Assembly: GCA_020445785.1 (NCBI GenBank) | Contig: JAGRFZ010000010.1 | Location: 1-63,920, forward strand | DNA from: Rhodocyclaceae bacterium | GTDB lineage: Bacteria > Pseudomonadota > Gammaproteobacteria > Burkholderiales > Rhodocyclaceae | Length of the DNA: 63,920 bases | Reading direction: 5' to 3' | Shown here: one piece after another, positions 1 to 7,920 of the stretch | Layout: every line of letters starts with the position of its first letter | How positions within the stretch are numbered: position 1 is the stretch's first letter | Notes under the pieces: model-generated | Told to the model about the DNA's origin: nothing | Database searches by the model: none | What the model saw: only the letters and a program-made list of their open reading frames with translations | Program-made: the position numbers and the translations under genes

Positions 1-2
1 CT

Positions 3-1640
3 GTTGGTGTTGCAGCGACCCTGGGTATGATGTCTGGCGTTGCCAGCGCACAAGTGCAGCTTGATGCTGGCGGCGTGGGTGCAATCAACCTCATCCCCTA
101 TTACAGTGTCCAGGGCGGCAACGCCACCCTGATCAGCATCGTCAACACCGACCAGGTCAACGGCAAGGCCGTCAAGGTCCGCTTCCGCGGCGCCGAGTGG
201 TCCGACGACGTGTTCGACTTCCAGATCTTCATGTCGCCGGCCGATGTCTGGACCGGTGCCGTCACCCTGACGGGCGGCGCAGTCGCCATGACCACCACCG
301 ACAGCAGCTGCACGCTGCCGGCCAGCGTCAACCAGAACTTCGTGACGATCCGCCTGGATCCGGCCTCCGCCAACACCGGCGCGCTGGAAGGCTATGTCGA
401 GATCATCACGATGGCCGACATTCCGGAAGGTCCGTTCGACGAGACCGGTCTGGGTGCCGACGTCAATGGCGACGGTGACGCCACCGACACCGCCGTGATC
501 AACCCGCTGTACACCGACACCAAGCACCCGGCCGACGCTGCGCCGCCGTGCAAGACCAGCGGTGCCCTGCTGGCTGCTCTGGACGAGGACAACGTCGTCA
601 CTTCCGCCGCCGCCGGTCCGACGCCGTGGCAGCAGTTCTGGATGACCGCGCCGACCAACTCGCTGACCACTTCGGTCACCGTGATCAACGTGCCGTCGTC
701 GAAGGCCTTCACCACCAATGCCACCGCCGTTTCGGTGACCGCTGGTCAAAAGCAGTACTTCCGCCAGGCCAACGAAGGCATCGGCTACAGCATTCTGCAG
801 TCGTCGGATCGCATCTTCGCTGCGGCCGGTTCGGCTGTCGGCACCCGTGGAACCGCACTGCCGATGTTCCAGTTCGACCTGCCGGATCTGTCCACGCCGA
901 TGGACCCGTTCTATGCGGACGCCACCTTGGCACGTGATGGCCTGACCGGCCTGCTGTCGAAGTCCTCGGCCATCACCGAGTACGAGACCTCCGACTCGAT
1001 CCTCGGCGCGACCGACGTCGTGCTGAGCCAGCCGACCCGTCGTTACCACTACGACTACATCGCCACCGAGTCGGGCGACACCCCGGACCGCAACATCAAC
1101 AGCGGCACCTGGGATGTCTACGGTGAGGACGGCACGGTGTATGACGCGCTGGACGGCGCCACCAACCGCGTGCCGGTCGGTGCCCCGGGCTTCTGGGATC
1201 GTGAAGAGAACACCCTCGTCACCTCCGACGACATCGTGATCTCCCCGACCCCGCCGGGCGTGACCCTTGAGTTCTCGCTGAAGGGCGAAGTCTCGGTCGT
1301 GTCGATCAACAACGGTGGCATCCCGTCGGGTGCGCTGGGTGCGCAGCTGACCGCGGACGACTACACCGCGACCGGTACCGCTGGCGTGTTCGCCAACGGC
1401 TGGGCGATGCTGAGCACGGTTGCCGAGGCTTGCACCGCAACCAACCAGGGTGCGTCGAACTGCGACGGTCTGGGTTACACCGACCCGTATGCCGTGGCTG
1501 ACGGTGGTGCCCGTGTCGCCGGTGGCGGCGGTGGTTCCCTGCCGGTGATCGGTTACACGGCGCAGAACGTGTTCAACGCGGCTGTCGGTTCCGCCGGTAC
1601 CAACTACGGCCTGACCTATCCGCTGCGCTTCCGTCCGTAA
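3..1640 (+). CDS. Secreted surface protein, 5' end outside window
   Basis: The reading frame is open from the left edge, so the true start is upstream. The first visible residues (VGVAATLGMMSGVASAQ) look like the end of a Sec signal peptide with an ASA cleavage site, so the mature protein begins at about position 51. The mature part of about 530 residues is rich in Gly, Ala, Thr and Asp. It has few Cys (in SSCTLP, PPCKTS and EACTATNQGASNC), which could form disulfides, and a calcium-loop-like stretch DVNGDGDATD. It resembles a group of poorly characterised cell-surface proteins found in beta- and gammaproteobacteria; that assignment is from memory of the family look. No enzyme motif is visible. 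It is a single transcription unit closed by the terminator at 1681-1710. Confidence 0.7.
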   Translation, partial: VGVAATLGMMSGVASAQVQLDAGGVGAINLIPYYSVQGGNATLISIVNTDQVNGKAVKVRFRGAEWSDDVFDFQIFMSPADVWTGAVTLTGGAVAMTTTDSSCTLPASVNQNFVTIRLDPASANTGALEGYVEIITMADIPEGPFDETGLGADVNGDGDATDTAVINPLYTDTKHPADAAPPCKTSGALLAALDEDNVVTSAAAGPTPWQQFWMTAPTNSLTTSVTVINVPSSKAFTTNATAVSVTAGQKQYFRQANEGIGYSILQSSDRIFAAAGSAVGTRGTALPMFQFDLPDLSTPMDPFYADATLARDGLTGLLSKSSAITEYETSDSILGATDVVLSQPTRRYHYDYIATESGDTPDRNINSGTWDVYGEDGTVYDALDGATNRVPVGAPGFWDREENTLVTSDDIVISPTPPGVTLEFSLKGEVSVVSINNGGIPSGALGAQLTADDYTATGTAGVFANGWAMLSTVAEACTATNQGASNCDGLGYTDPYAVADGGARVAGGGGGSLPVIGYTAQNVFNAAVGSAGTNYGLTYPLRFRP

Positions 1641-1680
1641 CAGAAGCGAAGGCCTTCATCTGAAGGCTTGAAGGTCGATA

Positions 1681-1710
1681 CAGAGGCGGGCTTGCCCGCC
1701 TCTGTTTTTT
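1681..1710 (+). terminator. Rho-independent terminator after surface protein gene
   Basis: A perfect 10-bp stem (CAGAGGCGGG / CCCGCCTCTG) around a 4-nt loop is followed by six T residues. It sits 40 nt after the stop codon of the surface protein gene and separates it from the parvulin gene. Confidence 0.9.
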
Positions 1711-1749
1711 CGTTCTTACCTCCAGAATTTCCGTTTCCCACAGGATTTC

Positions 1750-2640
1750 ATGCGACAGCCATTCATCCTTGCCGCATTGGTCGGCGCGCTGCTGGCCGCT
1801 CCCGCCATCGCGGAAGATGATCCCGTCATCCGTCACCCGGAAGCCTCGGTGGATGCCAGCGAGATCCGGGCCGAGGTCGCGAACTGGGACCTGGACAAGC
1901 TCAGGAGCCTGCCCGACTCGCCGGCCATCGAGCTGTTCGTCAATGACCTCGTCCTGCGCAGCGTGCTCGCAACGCGTGCACGCCGAGACGGCCTCGACAA
2001 GGATCCGGTGATACACCGGCGGGTCCAGAATGCGATCGACAAGGTGCTCTATGACGCCTACATGGAGCGCGCAGAAGACGCCAAGATCGACCGCGCTGGC
2101 GCACTCGCCCTGGCGCGTGACGAATACCGGGCGAATTCCGAAAGATATACCGTACCGGAGCAGATTCGCGTCCGGCACATCTTGATCCGGCCCAATGCGG
2201 ATCGTTCGCGCGAGGATGCACGTAAAATTGCGGAGGGCTTGCTGGCGCGTGCCAGGGCTGGCGAGTCGTTCGAGGAACTGGCGAAGGCCCATTCGGAAGA
2301 TCCGACCAATGCGGAGCAGGGCGGCGACCTCGGCTTCTTTCCTCGAAAGAAGATGGTACGACCGTTCGACCGGGCGGCCTTTCGGCTGAAGACACCAGGT
2401 GAGCTCTCCGACGTGGTCGAAACCGGTTTCGGCTATCACATCATCCAATTGGTCGAGCACAAGGACGCGTTCGTGCGCCCCTTCGAAGAAATCCAGGATC
2501 CCCTCGCCGAGTCGATCTATCGACGCATGCGTGGTCAGGTGCGTGCCGAGATCGCAGTCCCGATCGTCGACCGCCAGTACATGACGGTCGATCTCGATCG
2601 TTTCAAGAATATCCTGCGCGAGGAGGCGGCCCGCCGATGA
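1750..2640 (+). CDS. Periplasmic parvulin-type peptidyl-prolyl cis-trans isomerase
   Basis: The product is 296 aa. An N-terminal signal peptide (MRQPFILAALVGALLAAPAIA) places it in the periplasm. Residues of about 50-130 form a helical SurA/PrsA-like N-terminal region. Residues of about 140-240 are a parvulin (PpiC/rotamase) domain: VRHILI at its start, the QGGDLGFF block in the middle, and GFGYHIIQL near its end. The protein should isomerise Xaa-Pro bonds and help fold exported proteins. The start ATG follows an AGGA-like site. It lies 61 nt upstream of the O-antigen ABC transporter genes on the same strand and could be co-transcribed with them. It is shorter than SurA and has only one parvulin domain, so it is called by domain and not by gene name. 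Confidence 0.9.
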   Translation: MRQPFILAALVGALLAAPAIAEDDPVIRHPEASVDASEIRAEVANWDLDKLRSLPDSPAIELFVNDLVLRSVLATRARRDGLDKDPVIHRRVQNAIDKVLYDAYMERAEDAKIDRAGALALARDEYRANSERYTVPEQIRVRHILIRPNADRSREDARKIAEGLLARARAGESFEELAKAHSEDPTNAEQGGDLGFFPRKKMVRPFDRAAFRLKTPGELSDVVETGFGYHIIQLVEHKDAFVRPFEEIQDPLAESIYRRMRGQVRAEIAVPIVDRQYMTVDLDRFKNILREEAARR

Positions 2641-2701
2641 GGGCGGCCAGGTCTGGCTGCGCGGCCGCCGCCGGCCCCGAGGCCGCGATCGCGAACCTGC
2701 G

Positions 2702-3490
2702 ATGAGGCCCGCCGGGCTCTGGGCGCACCGACGGCTGTTCGCGTCGATCGTCCGCAGGGAACTCAGCAACCGCTACGTCGGCAGCCTCGGCGGTGGTCTC
2801 TGGGCGCTGGTCCAGCCCCTGCTGCTGCTGGCGATCTACAGTTTTGTCTTCCGCGTCATTTTCGGGGTTCGTTTCCCGGAATTGGCGCAACACAGCTTCG
2901 TCGTCTTCGTCGCGTCGGTTCTGTGGCCATGGATGGCCTTTTCCGAGGGCCTGCAGCGCGGTACTCAGGCCATTGCCGGCAATGCGAGCCTGATCAAGAA
3001 GGTCGCCTTTCCCCATGAGCTGCTGGTCTATGCGGCCGTAGGCGCGACCTTCGTGCTCCACCTGTTCGGTTACGTGGTCGTGCTGTCGGGGCTCGCGCTG
3101 ACCGGCGAAGTTCTCCACTTGGCGGCGTTGCCCCTGGTCATCGCCGCCTGGTGCACCCTGTTCGCACTGTCCTGCGGTCTGGCCTTCGTCACCGCGCCAT
3201 TGCAGGTCTTCCTGAAGGATGTCGAACATATCCTGACGCCGACGCTGATGGTGCTGTTCTACGGTACGCCAATCCTTTATCCACTGAGCCGGGTACCGGA
3301 GTCGGTGTCCTGGGTGATGCAGCTCAATCCTCTGGCCCACATCCTCGATCCGATGCGACAAGGCTTGCTGCAGGGCAGCTTCGATGCTTCCGGGCGCCTG
3401 TTGGCTGCGCTCGTCGGCGCACTCGTCCTGGCTTGGGTCTGCAAGCGCATGTTCAATCGCCTGTCCCCCCATTTTGAAGACTTTGCCTGA
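2702..3490 (+). CDS. wzm: O-antigen/polysaccharide ABC transporter permease
   Basis: The product is 262 aa and belongs to the ABC-2 permease family (Wzm/KpsM/TagG type). The N-terminal RRELSNRYVGSLGGGLWALVQP is the typical cytoplasmic amphipathic segment before TM1. About six hydrophobic segments follow. With Wzt it would export an undecaprenyl-linked glycan completed on the cytoplasmic side. Its stop codon overlaps the proposed start of the ATPase gene, the usual coupling for this pair. Start chosen: the ATG at 2702. Confidence 0.92.
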   Translation: MRPAGLWAHRRLFASIVRRELSNRYVGSLGGGLWALVQPLLLLAIYSFVFRVIFGVRFPELAQHSFVVFVASVLWPWMAFSEGLQRGTQAIAGNASLIKKVAFPHELLVYAAVGATFVLHLFGYVVVLSGLALTGEVLHLAALPLVIAAWCTLFALSCGLAFVTAPLQVFLKDVEHILTPTLMVLFYGTPILYPLSRVPESVSWVMQLNPLAHILDPMRQGLLQGSFDASGRLLAALVGALVLAWVCKRMFNRLSPHFEDFA

Positions 3491-4739
3491 ATCGTCGCCG
3501 ACCGCCTCCGCGGGGCCACTGATCCGGATCGAGCACCTGTCGAAGATCTATCCGATCGCGTCCACACCCCGCGAACGCCTGCAGACCTTGTTGGCGCTGT
3601 TGGCGGGACGTAGACCGCCGCGCCATTTCGACGCCCTGCAGGATATCAACCTGGAGGTACGGCGCGGCGAATCACTCGGCCTGATCGGGGTCAACGGCGC
3701 GGGCAAGTCGACTTTGTTGAAAGCCATCGCCGGCGTCGTCAAACCCACCAGCGGGACGATTCACGTGCACGGTCGGATCAGTGCGCTGTTGGAACTCGGC
3801 GCGGGATTCCACCCGCAATACACCGGTCGCCAGAACGTCCATCTGGCGACGGCGCTGCTCGGCCTCTCCGAGCGTGAGACGCTCGAGCGGATGGACTCGA
3901 TCCTGGCCTTTGCCGATATCGGCGAGCACATCGATCAGCCCATCAAGCATTATTCGTCTGGCATGGTGGTCCGCCTCGGGTTTGCAGTCGCTACCGTGGT
4001 TCGGCCGGACCTGCTGATCACCGACGAAGTGCTGGCGGTCGGGGATGAATCGTTTCAGCGCAAGTGCGTGGCCTGGATGCGGCGCTTTCTCGACGATGGC
4101 GGCACCCTATTGCTGTGTGCCCACAGCATGTTCCAGATCCAGAAACTGTGCCACAAGGCCGCGTGGATCCATGCGGGTCGGCTGCGCGCCTACGGTGACG
4201 CGATGCAGGTCACGAAGGATTACCTGGGTTGGCATGACGAGCGTGCCGCGGACAAGCGTGTTGCCGCGGAATCGACCGTTGGCCCGGCAGCGTCCTACGC
4301 AACCACCCGGCTGGCGCTCAATGGCCTCGAGCGCGTTGAGCCGGTCGAAGTGCCGATGGGTGGCGAACTGGAAGTGTCCGGTCGCATCTACTCGCCCGAC
4401 GGCAGAGCGCCCGTAGTGGCCCTTGGCTGCGTGCGCATCGGCGGTGCCGCGATCTACGGCCTATCGTCGGATATGGAGTGCTACGGCCTGGCGCCCTGCG
4501 GCGGCAACGAGTTCGCATTTCGGATCGTCTTTGGCCCACTCGAACTGCTGCCCGGGCACTACGAGATCCGCGCCCACGCGATGGACCCAGAAGCCGTGCG
4601 ACACTTCGACGATGTCATCCGCAAACTCGAGGTGACCGGCGCAACCCGCGAACTCGGGTCTTGCCGCATGCCCCATCGCTGGCTTCCTGCGCTGCCGGAC
4701 ACCATCGCGCAGCCGTCAACGCAGCCAGCGCCGGAGTAG
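3483..4739 (+). CDS. wzt: O-antigen ABC transporter ATPase with C-terminal glycan-binding domain
   Basis: The product is about 418 aa. Residues 1-245 form the nucleotide-binding domain: Walker A GVNGAGKST, signature YSSGM, Walker B LLITDEVLAVGD, and the switch His in CAHSM. Residues of about 265-400 form a beta-rich Wzt C-terminal domain, which in known systems recognises the finished, end-modified O-antigen. That fits the methyltransferase encoded next door. Start choice: the frame is open further upstream, but only TTG codons (3474, 3483) lie just before the conserved LIRIEHLSKIYPI. TTG 3483 overlaps the permease stop by 8 nt with a weak GAAG upstream, so the start is uncertain. The 3' end converges with and overlaps the last 24 nt of the methyltransferase gene on the other strand. 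Confidence 0.88.
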   Translation: MPESSPTASAGPLIRIEHLSKIYPIASTPRERLQTLLALLAGRRPPRHFDALQDINLEVRRGESLGLIGVNGAGKSTLLKAIAGVVKPTSGTIHVHGRISALLELGAGFHPQYTGRQNVHLATALLGLSERETLERMDSILAFADIGEHIDQPIKHYSSGMVVRLGFAVATVVRPDLLITDEVLAVGDESFQRKCVAWMRRFLDDGGTLLLCAHSMFQIQKLCHKAAWIHAGRLRAYGDAMQVTKDYLGWHDERAADKRVAAESTVGPAASYATTRLALNGLERVEPVEVPMGGELEVSGRIYSPDGRAPVVALGCVRIGGAAIYGLSSDMECYGLAPCGGNEFAFRIVFGPLELLPGHYEIRAHAMDPEAVRHFDDVIRKLEVTGATRELGSCRMPHRWLPALPDTIAQPSTQPAPE

Positions 4740-5636
4740 GCGGGCTAGCGGCGAACCGGCCGTGCTCGTCGGTGGGGTAGTTTCCTCGGCGCGCGCGCGC
4801 GCGAGCTGTTCCCGCAATTCCCGATTGCGATCGTGGAGCCGGCGGTTCTCCGCGTAGGTACGGCTCCATTCGCGATAGACCGAGCGGTCGGCGTCGGCAA
4901 CCAGGCTCAGTCCCGATCCGACCGCCGACAGTGCCGCCTCGTTTCGCCCACAGAACAGCAGGTAGTAGAGCGGTTCCGGCTCGTCCTTCGCGCCGTCGAT
5001 CGCCATCATTCTGCTGCTGCCCGATTCGCAATCGAGCGGCCAGACCAGCGAATGGAAGCACGGGCGCTGGGCGAACCATCGCTGCGCGGGAAAATGGGGT
5101 GTGAGCAGACTTCGCAATTCGGGCCCGTCGAGTTCGCGGACGTGGAACTCGTTCTCGTGCCCCAGTACGGTGGAGTATTCATCGCGATTCGGCGACGACA
5201 TCACGAGCAGGCCGCCGGGGGCGAGCACGCGTGCGATCTCGTCGACGAAGGCCTGCTGGGTGTGGATGTGTTCGATCGTCTCGAACGAAACGACGACATC
5301 GCGGGAGTTGGCAGGAAGCGGGATGTGGTCGCAACTCGCCTGCAGGTAGCGAAGGTTTCCGGCAGCACCGTAGCGCCTGTCGGCATGGGCCACGGCTTCG
5401 CCGGACAGGTCGATTCCGATGACCTCTGCCGCTTCCCGCGCGAGCATCGCGCTGCCGTAGCCCTCGCCGCACGCGACGTCGAGCACCCGTCGTCCGGCGA
5501 CATGCTCGGCCGCGAGCAGGTAGCGGTGCCAGTGTTCGTAGACGATCTCGCCCTGGCAGCCGGGGATGAAGCGTTCACCGGTGAAGGCCAATTCGGTGGT
5601 TTCGCCCGGATCTTGGAGTTGGGTCTCGTCAGTCAT
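4716..5636 (-). CDS. SAM methyltransferase with C-terminal coiled coil, possible O-antigen chain terminator
   Basis: The product is 306 aa. It is a class I SAM-dependent methyltransferase: motif I VLDVACGEGYG (51-61), acidic motif II EVIGIDLS (71-78), and a post-motif region VVSFETIEHI (115-124). Residues of about 250-284 are strongly charged and heptad-like (EWSRTYAENRRLHDRNRELR), predicting a coiled coil. The last residues (SPLARLLRRWLR) form a basic amphipathic tail that could touch the membrane. A methyltransferase plus coiled coil next to Wzt recalls WbdD-type chain terminators, which cap the glycan and measure its length; here this is an inference. It is the last gene of the - strand cluster, with an ATGA overlap with the preceding methyltransferase gene. 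Confidence 0.82.
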   Translation of the reverse strand: MTDETQLQDPGETTELAFTGERFIPGCQGEIVYEHWHRYLLAAEHVAGRRVLDVACGEGYGSAMLAREAAEVIGIDLSGEAVAHADRRYGAAGNLRYLQASCDHIPLPANSRDVVVSFETIEHIHTQQAFVDEIARVLAPGGLLVMSSPNRDEYSTVLGHENEFHVRELDGPELRSLLTPHFPAQRWFAQRPCFHSLVWPLDCESGSSRMMAIDGAKDEPEPLYYLLFCGRNEAALSAVGSGLSLVADADRSVYREWSRTYAENRRLHDRNRELREQLARARAEETTPPTSTAGSPLARLLRRWLR

Positions 5637-6682
5637 GGTTCCTGGGCCGTGGCCGGCCGTTTGCGGCCGATCATGATGAACAGGCCGCCGTCCTGGCCGC
5701 CGGCCAGCAGCATTTCGAGCTGGGTCGCGAGGCGGTCGACCACGGTGCCCGGCGACTGCGGTTCGAACAATGGATCATTGGGCGAGAAGGGGCGTCCGTC
5801 GAGCCGCGGGATGCCGTTGACGAAATCGACTTCGTGGTGGTCGAACCACTGCAACACCTCATCCATCGAGTGGCGGGTTTCGTGGGGGTGGCGATACTGA
5901 TCCATGTACCAGGCGCGCACCCTGGCGGCATTGACTTCGGGATTGCGCAGGCGGCGATCGAGCAGATGGTGCGGGCGGCCTGCGAGGTCGAACAGGCGTC
6001 GCTTCCACAGGGTCGGAAGGCGTCCGTAACGGTTGTACAGGCCCACCAGAATGTGACCGCCGGGCTTGAGCTTGGCGAGGATCGAGCGGAATGCCAACGC
6101 GCAATCGGCGGTGTGGTGCAGGACGCCATTGGAGATGACGACATCGAACACGGCGTCGCGGAACGGTGGATTGAACAGGTTGAGTTGGACGAAGCCGGCA
6201 TTGCGGATCACGTTGCGATCAGCGAAACCCTTGGCGAGGCGCAGCGAGTTGCGGCACAGGTCGCCGCCGATCACCCGGCGCCGCCAGGACATGCCGAGAA
6301 AATTGCTGAGTTGCCCGGTGCCGCAACCGGCCTCCCACACCAGAGAACCTGCGGGGAGTTGTTCGTCGAGGGCTCGTGCATAGTGACCGCGACGGGCCTT
6401 CTCGTGGAGGCTCTGGCGGCTGTCGACGTCGTCGTAGTTCGGAAACGGCGTTTCCTCGTAGAAGCTCTTGACGGTGTCGGAGACCTGGTTCACCGAGAAG
6501 CCGGTGGTCGTGGGCGCGTCCGTCTCCATATACAGGTTGGGGATGCCGTCGGGCGCCGGAAAGCGCATGCCGTTGTCCACGTCCACCAGGTCACATCCAT
6601 CGAGGCGAAGCGCCGCACCGCTCGCAGGATTGACCAGGATGTCGAGTTGCGATGTCAACAGGCTGCCGAGCATATCGCTCAT
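5633..6682 (-). CDS. Class I SAM-dependent methyltransferase
   Basis: The product is 349 aa. An N-terminal segment of about 60 residues (DILVNPASGAALRL to DGIPNLYM) resembles the Trm112/YcaR-like leader seen in some glycan-cluster methyltransferases, but without cysteines. The Rossmann domain carries motif I VWEAGCGTGQLSNFL, a GGDLCRNSL motif II and VVISNGVLHH, the post-motif typical of methyltransf_11/25 enzymes. The substrate is unknown; a sugar of the O-antigen is likely from context. It overlaps both neighbours by 4 nt (ATGA), so translation is coupled to the SGNH hydrolase gene upstream and the other methyltransferase downstream. Confidence 0.85.
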   Translation of the reverse strand: MSDMLGSLLTSQLDILVNPASGAALRLDGCDLVDVDNGMRFPAPDGIPNLYMETDAPTTTGFSVNQVSDTVKSFYEETPFPNYDDVDSRQSLHEKARRGHYARALDEQLPAGSLVWEAGCGTGQLSNFLGMSWRRRVIGGDLCRNSLRLAKGFADRNVIRNAGFVQLNLFNPPFRDAVFDVVISNGVLHHTADCALAFRSILAKLKPGGHILVGLYNRYGRLPTLWKRRLFDLAGRPHHLLDRRLRNPEVNAARVRAWYMDQYRHPHETRHSMDEVLQWFDHHEVDFVNGIPRLDGRPFSPNDPLFEPQSPGTVVDRLATQLEMLLAGGQDGGLFIMIGRKRPATAQEP

Positions 6683-7920
6683 TCCACCCTTCTCCCCGCA
6701 GTGCTGCCGTCGGCGTCGAACAGAAGTTGGGCGGCGAGCCGATACCCATCCCCATTCAGGTGTTCGTCGTAATGCCAGTAGAGCCGAGTGCCCTCGGCCT
6801 CATGGCGGCGGAAAGGTTCGGTCATGTCCACCAGGGCGATGCCGAGTTCGTGTGCCGCGGCGGCCAGCGTGCGCGCACCTTGCTGGTATTCGTCGCCCAT
6901 CAGTGAAGGTACGCCGGGCGGACAGTAGCGTTGCTTGTAGGGTAGGTAGGCGTCACTGACCTGTGCCGGCTGCGGGATGTAGGCGAGCGTCAGCGAAATG
7001 TGGCGCTCGGCGAGAAAGTCGCGCACGAATTCGAGCCACGGTCGGATCTCCACCGGCTGGCGCAGGTAGTGCTCGTAGTTCTGGACCTCGGAGACATTGA
7101 ACGGGTTGAAGCGCCCTTGGCGCATCGCTTCGGCGATCCCGGGGTCGACGAACTTCTCGTACTTGTGGCCTTGGCCGCTCCACGGATTGCTCGGGTCGGG
7201 AACCGCGGCGAAGAACGTGAACGGGGGCTGATACCAGCTGCGTGGCACCGGCCGGTCTGCAGCGATTGCCGCGAACACCTCGGCGATGCGCGACCCGAGG
7301 CCCGAGCGCCGCGCAAAGCCGGGGTCGACCGACACCAGGGTGTCATCGAATCGGGGATCTCCGAGCAGATCGTTGGCGTGCATCACGAACAGCACGCGGT
7401 CGGGCTCGAACAAGGCCACCGCATCCTGAAGCAATCGAACGTACTCGCGCAGGCCGGCACCACCGATGCCGAGATTGAGGTATTCCTCGCCGCGGCCCTC
7501 CGTTTGCGAAAGCGCCTGAAGGACGGCCGGAATGGTTTGCTCCGGCGCCGCCAGAAAGCCTTCGACCATGCTGTCGCCGATCACCAGTACCCGGGAGCGC
7601 CTGTCCCGCTCGAAGGACCAGTCGCCATCGCGGAAGCCGTAGAGGTTGAGGCGGTGCTCCGAGCGCGCATCGTCCGGTGCCGATTCGACGACGATCTGGG
7701 CGTGCGCCAGCGAGCGATTCAGCAGAGGGCCGGAAACCAGTTGTGGTGAGTAGTTCGCGCGGTTGAAGCCGGGCGCCTCGACCAGCGGAAAAACTATGCG
7801 TGCGGCGATCTCCAGCAATGCCAGGGTCAGCACGGCCAACCCGGCCCAGGCCACTAGCCTGACCGCCGGAGACGCGTTCGATGCCGCGCTCCCCATGGTT
7901 TCAGTCGTCCTCGAAATCAT
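6679..7920 (-). CDS. Membrane-anchored SGNH/GDSL hydrolase family protein
   Basis: The product is 413 aa. A single N-terminal hydrophobic segment (LVAWAGLAVLTLALLEIAA) anchors a periplasmic domain. All four SGNH blocks are visible: GDS in VLVIGDSMVEG, Gly in NLGIGGAGL, Asn in HANDL, and the Asp-His pair in YDEHLNGDGY. Such proteins in polysaccharide clusters often act as O-acetylesterases or acyltransferases in the periplasm; the substrate here is not known. The ATG at 7920 gives a 20-nt overlap with the carbamoyltransferase gene. A second ATG (7896) lies just after that stop with GAGGA 11 nt upstream and may be the real start. This protein commonly accompanies carbamoyltransferase/SxtJ modules. 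Confidence 0.85.
   Translation of the reverse strand: MISRTTETMGSAASNASPAVRLVAWAGLAVLTLALLEIAARIVFPLVEAPGFNRANYSPQLVSGPLLNRSLAHAQIVVESAPDDARSEHRLNLYGFRDGDWSFERDRRSRVLVIGDSMVEGFLAAPEQTIPAVLQALSQTEGRGEEYLNLGIGGAGLREYVRLLQDAVALFEPDRVLFVMHANDLLGDPRFDDTLVSVDPGFARRSGLGSRIAEVFAAIAADRPVPRSWYQPPFTFFAAVPDPSNPWSGQGHKYEKFVDPGIAEAMRQGRFNPFNVSEVQNYEHYLRQPVEIRPWLEFVRDFLAERHISLTLAYIPQPAQVSDAYLPYKQRYCPPGVPSLMGDEYQQGARTLAAAAHELGIALVDMTEPFRRHEAEGTRLYWHYDEHLNGDGYRLAAQLLFDADGSTAGRRVE

Noticed and set aside
4789-4804. GCGCGC run inside the coiled-coil methyltransferase gene
   Set aside because: It is a short run coding for Arg-Ala repeats in the helical tail and has no sign of slippage or regulation.
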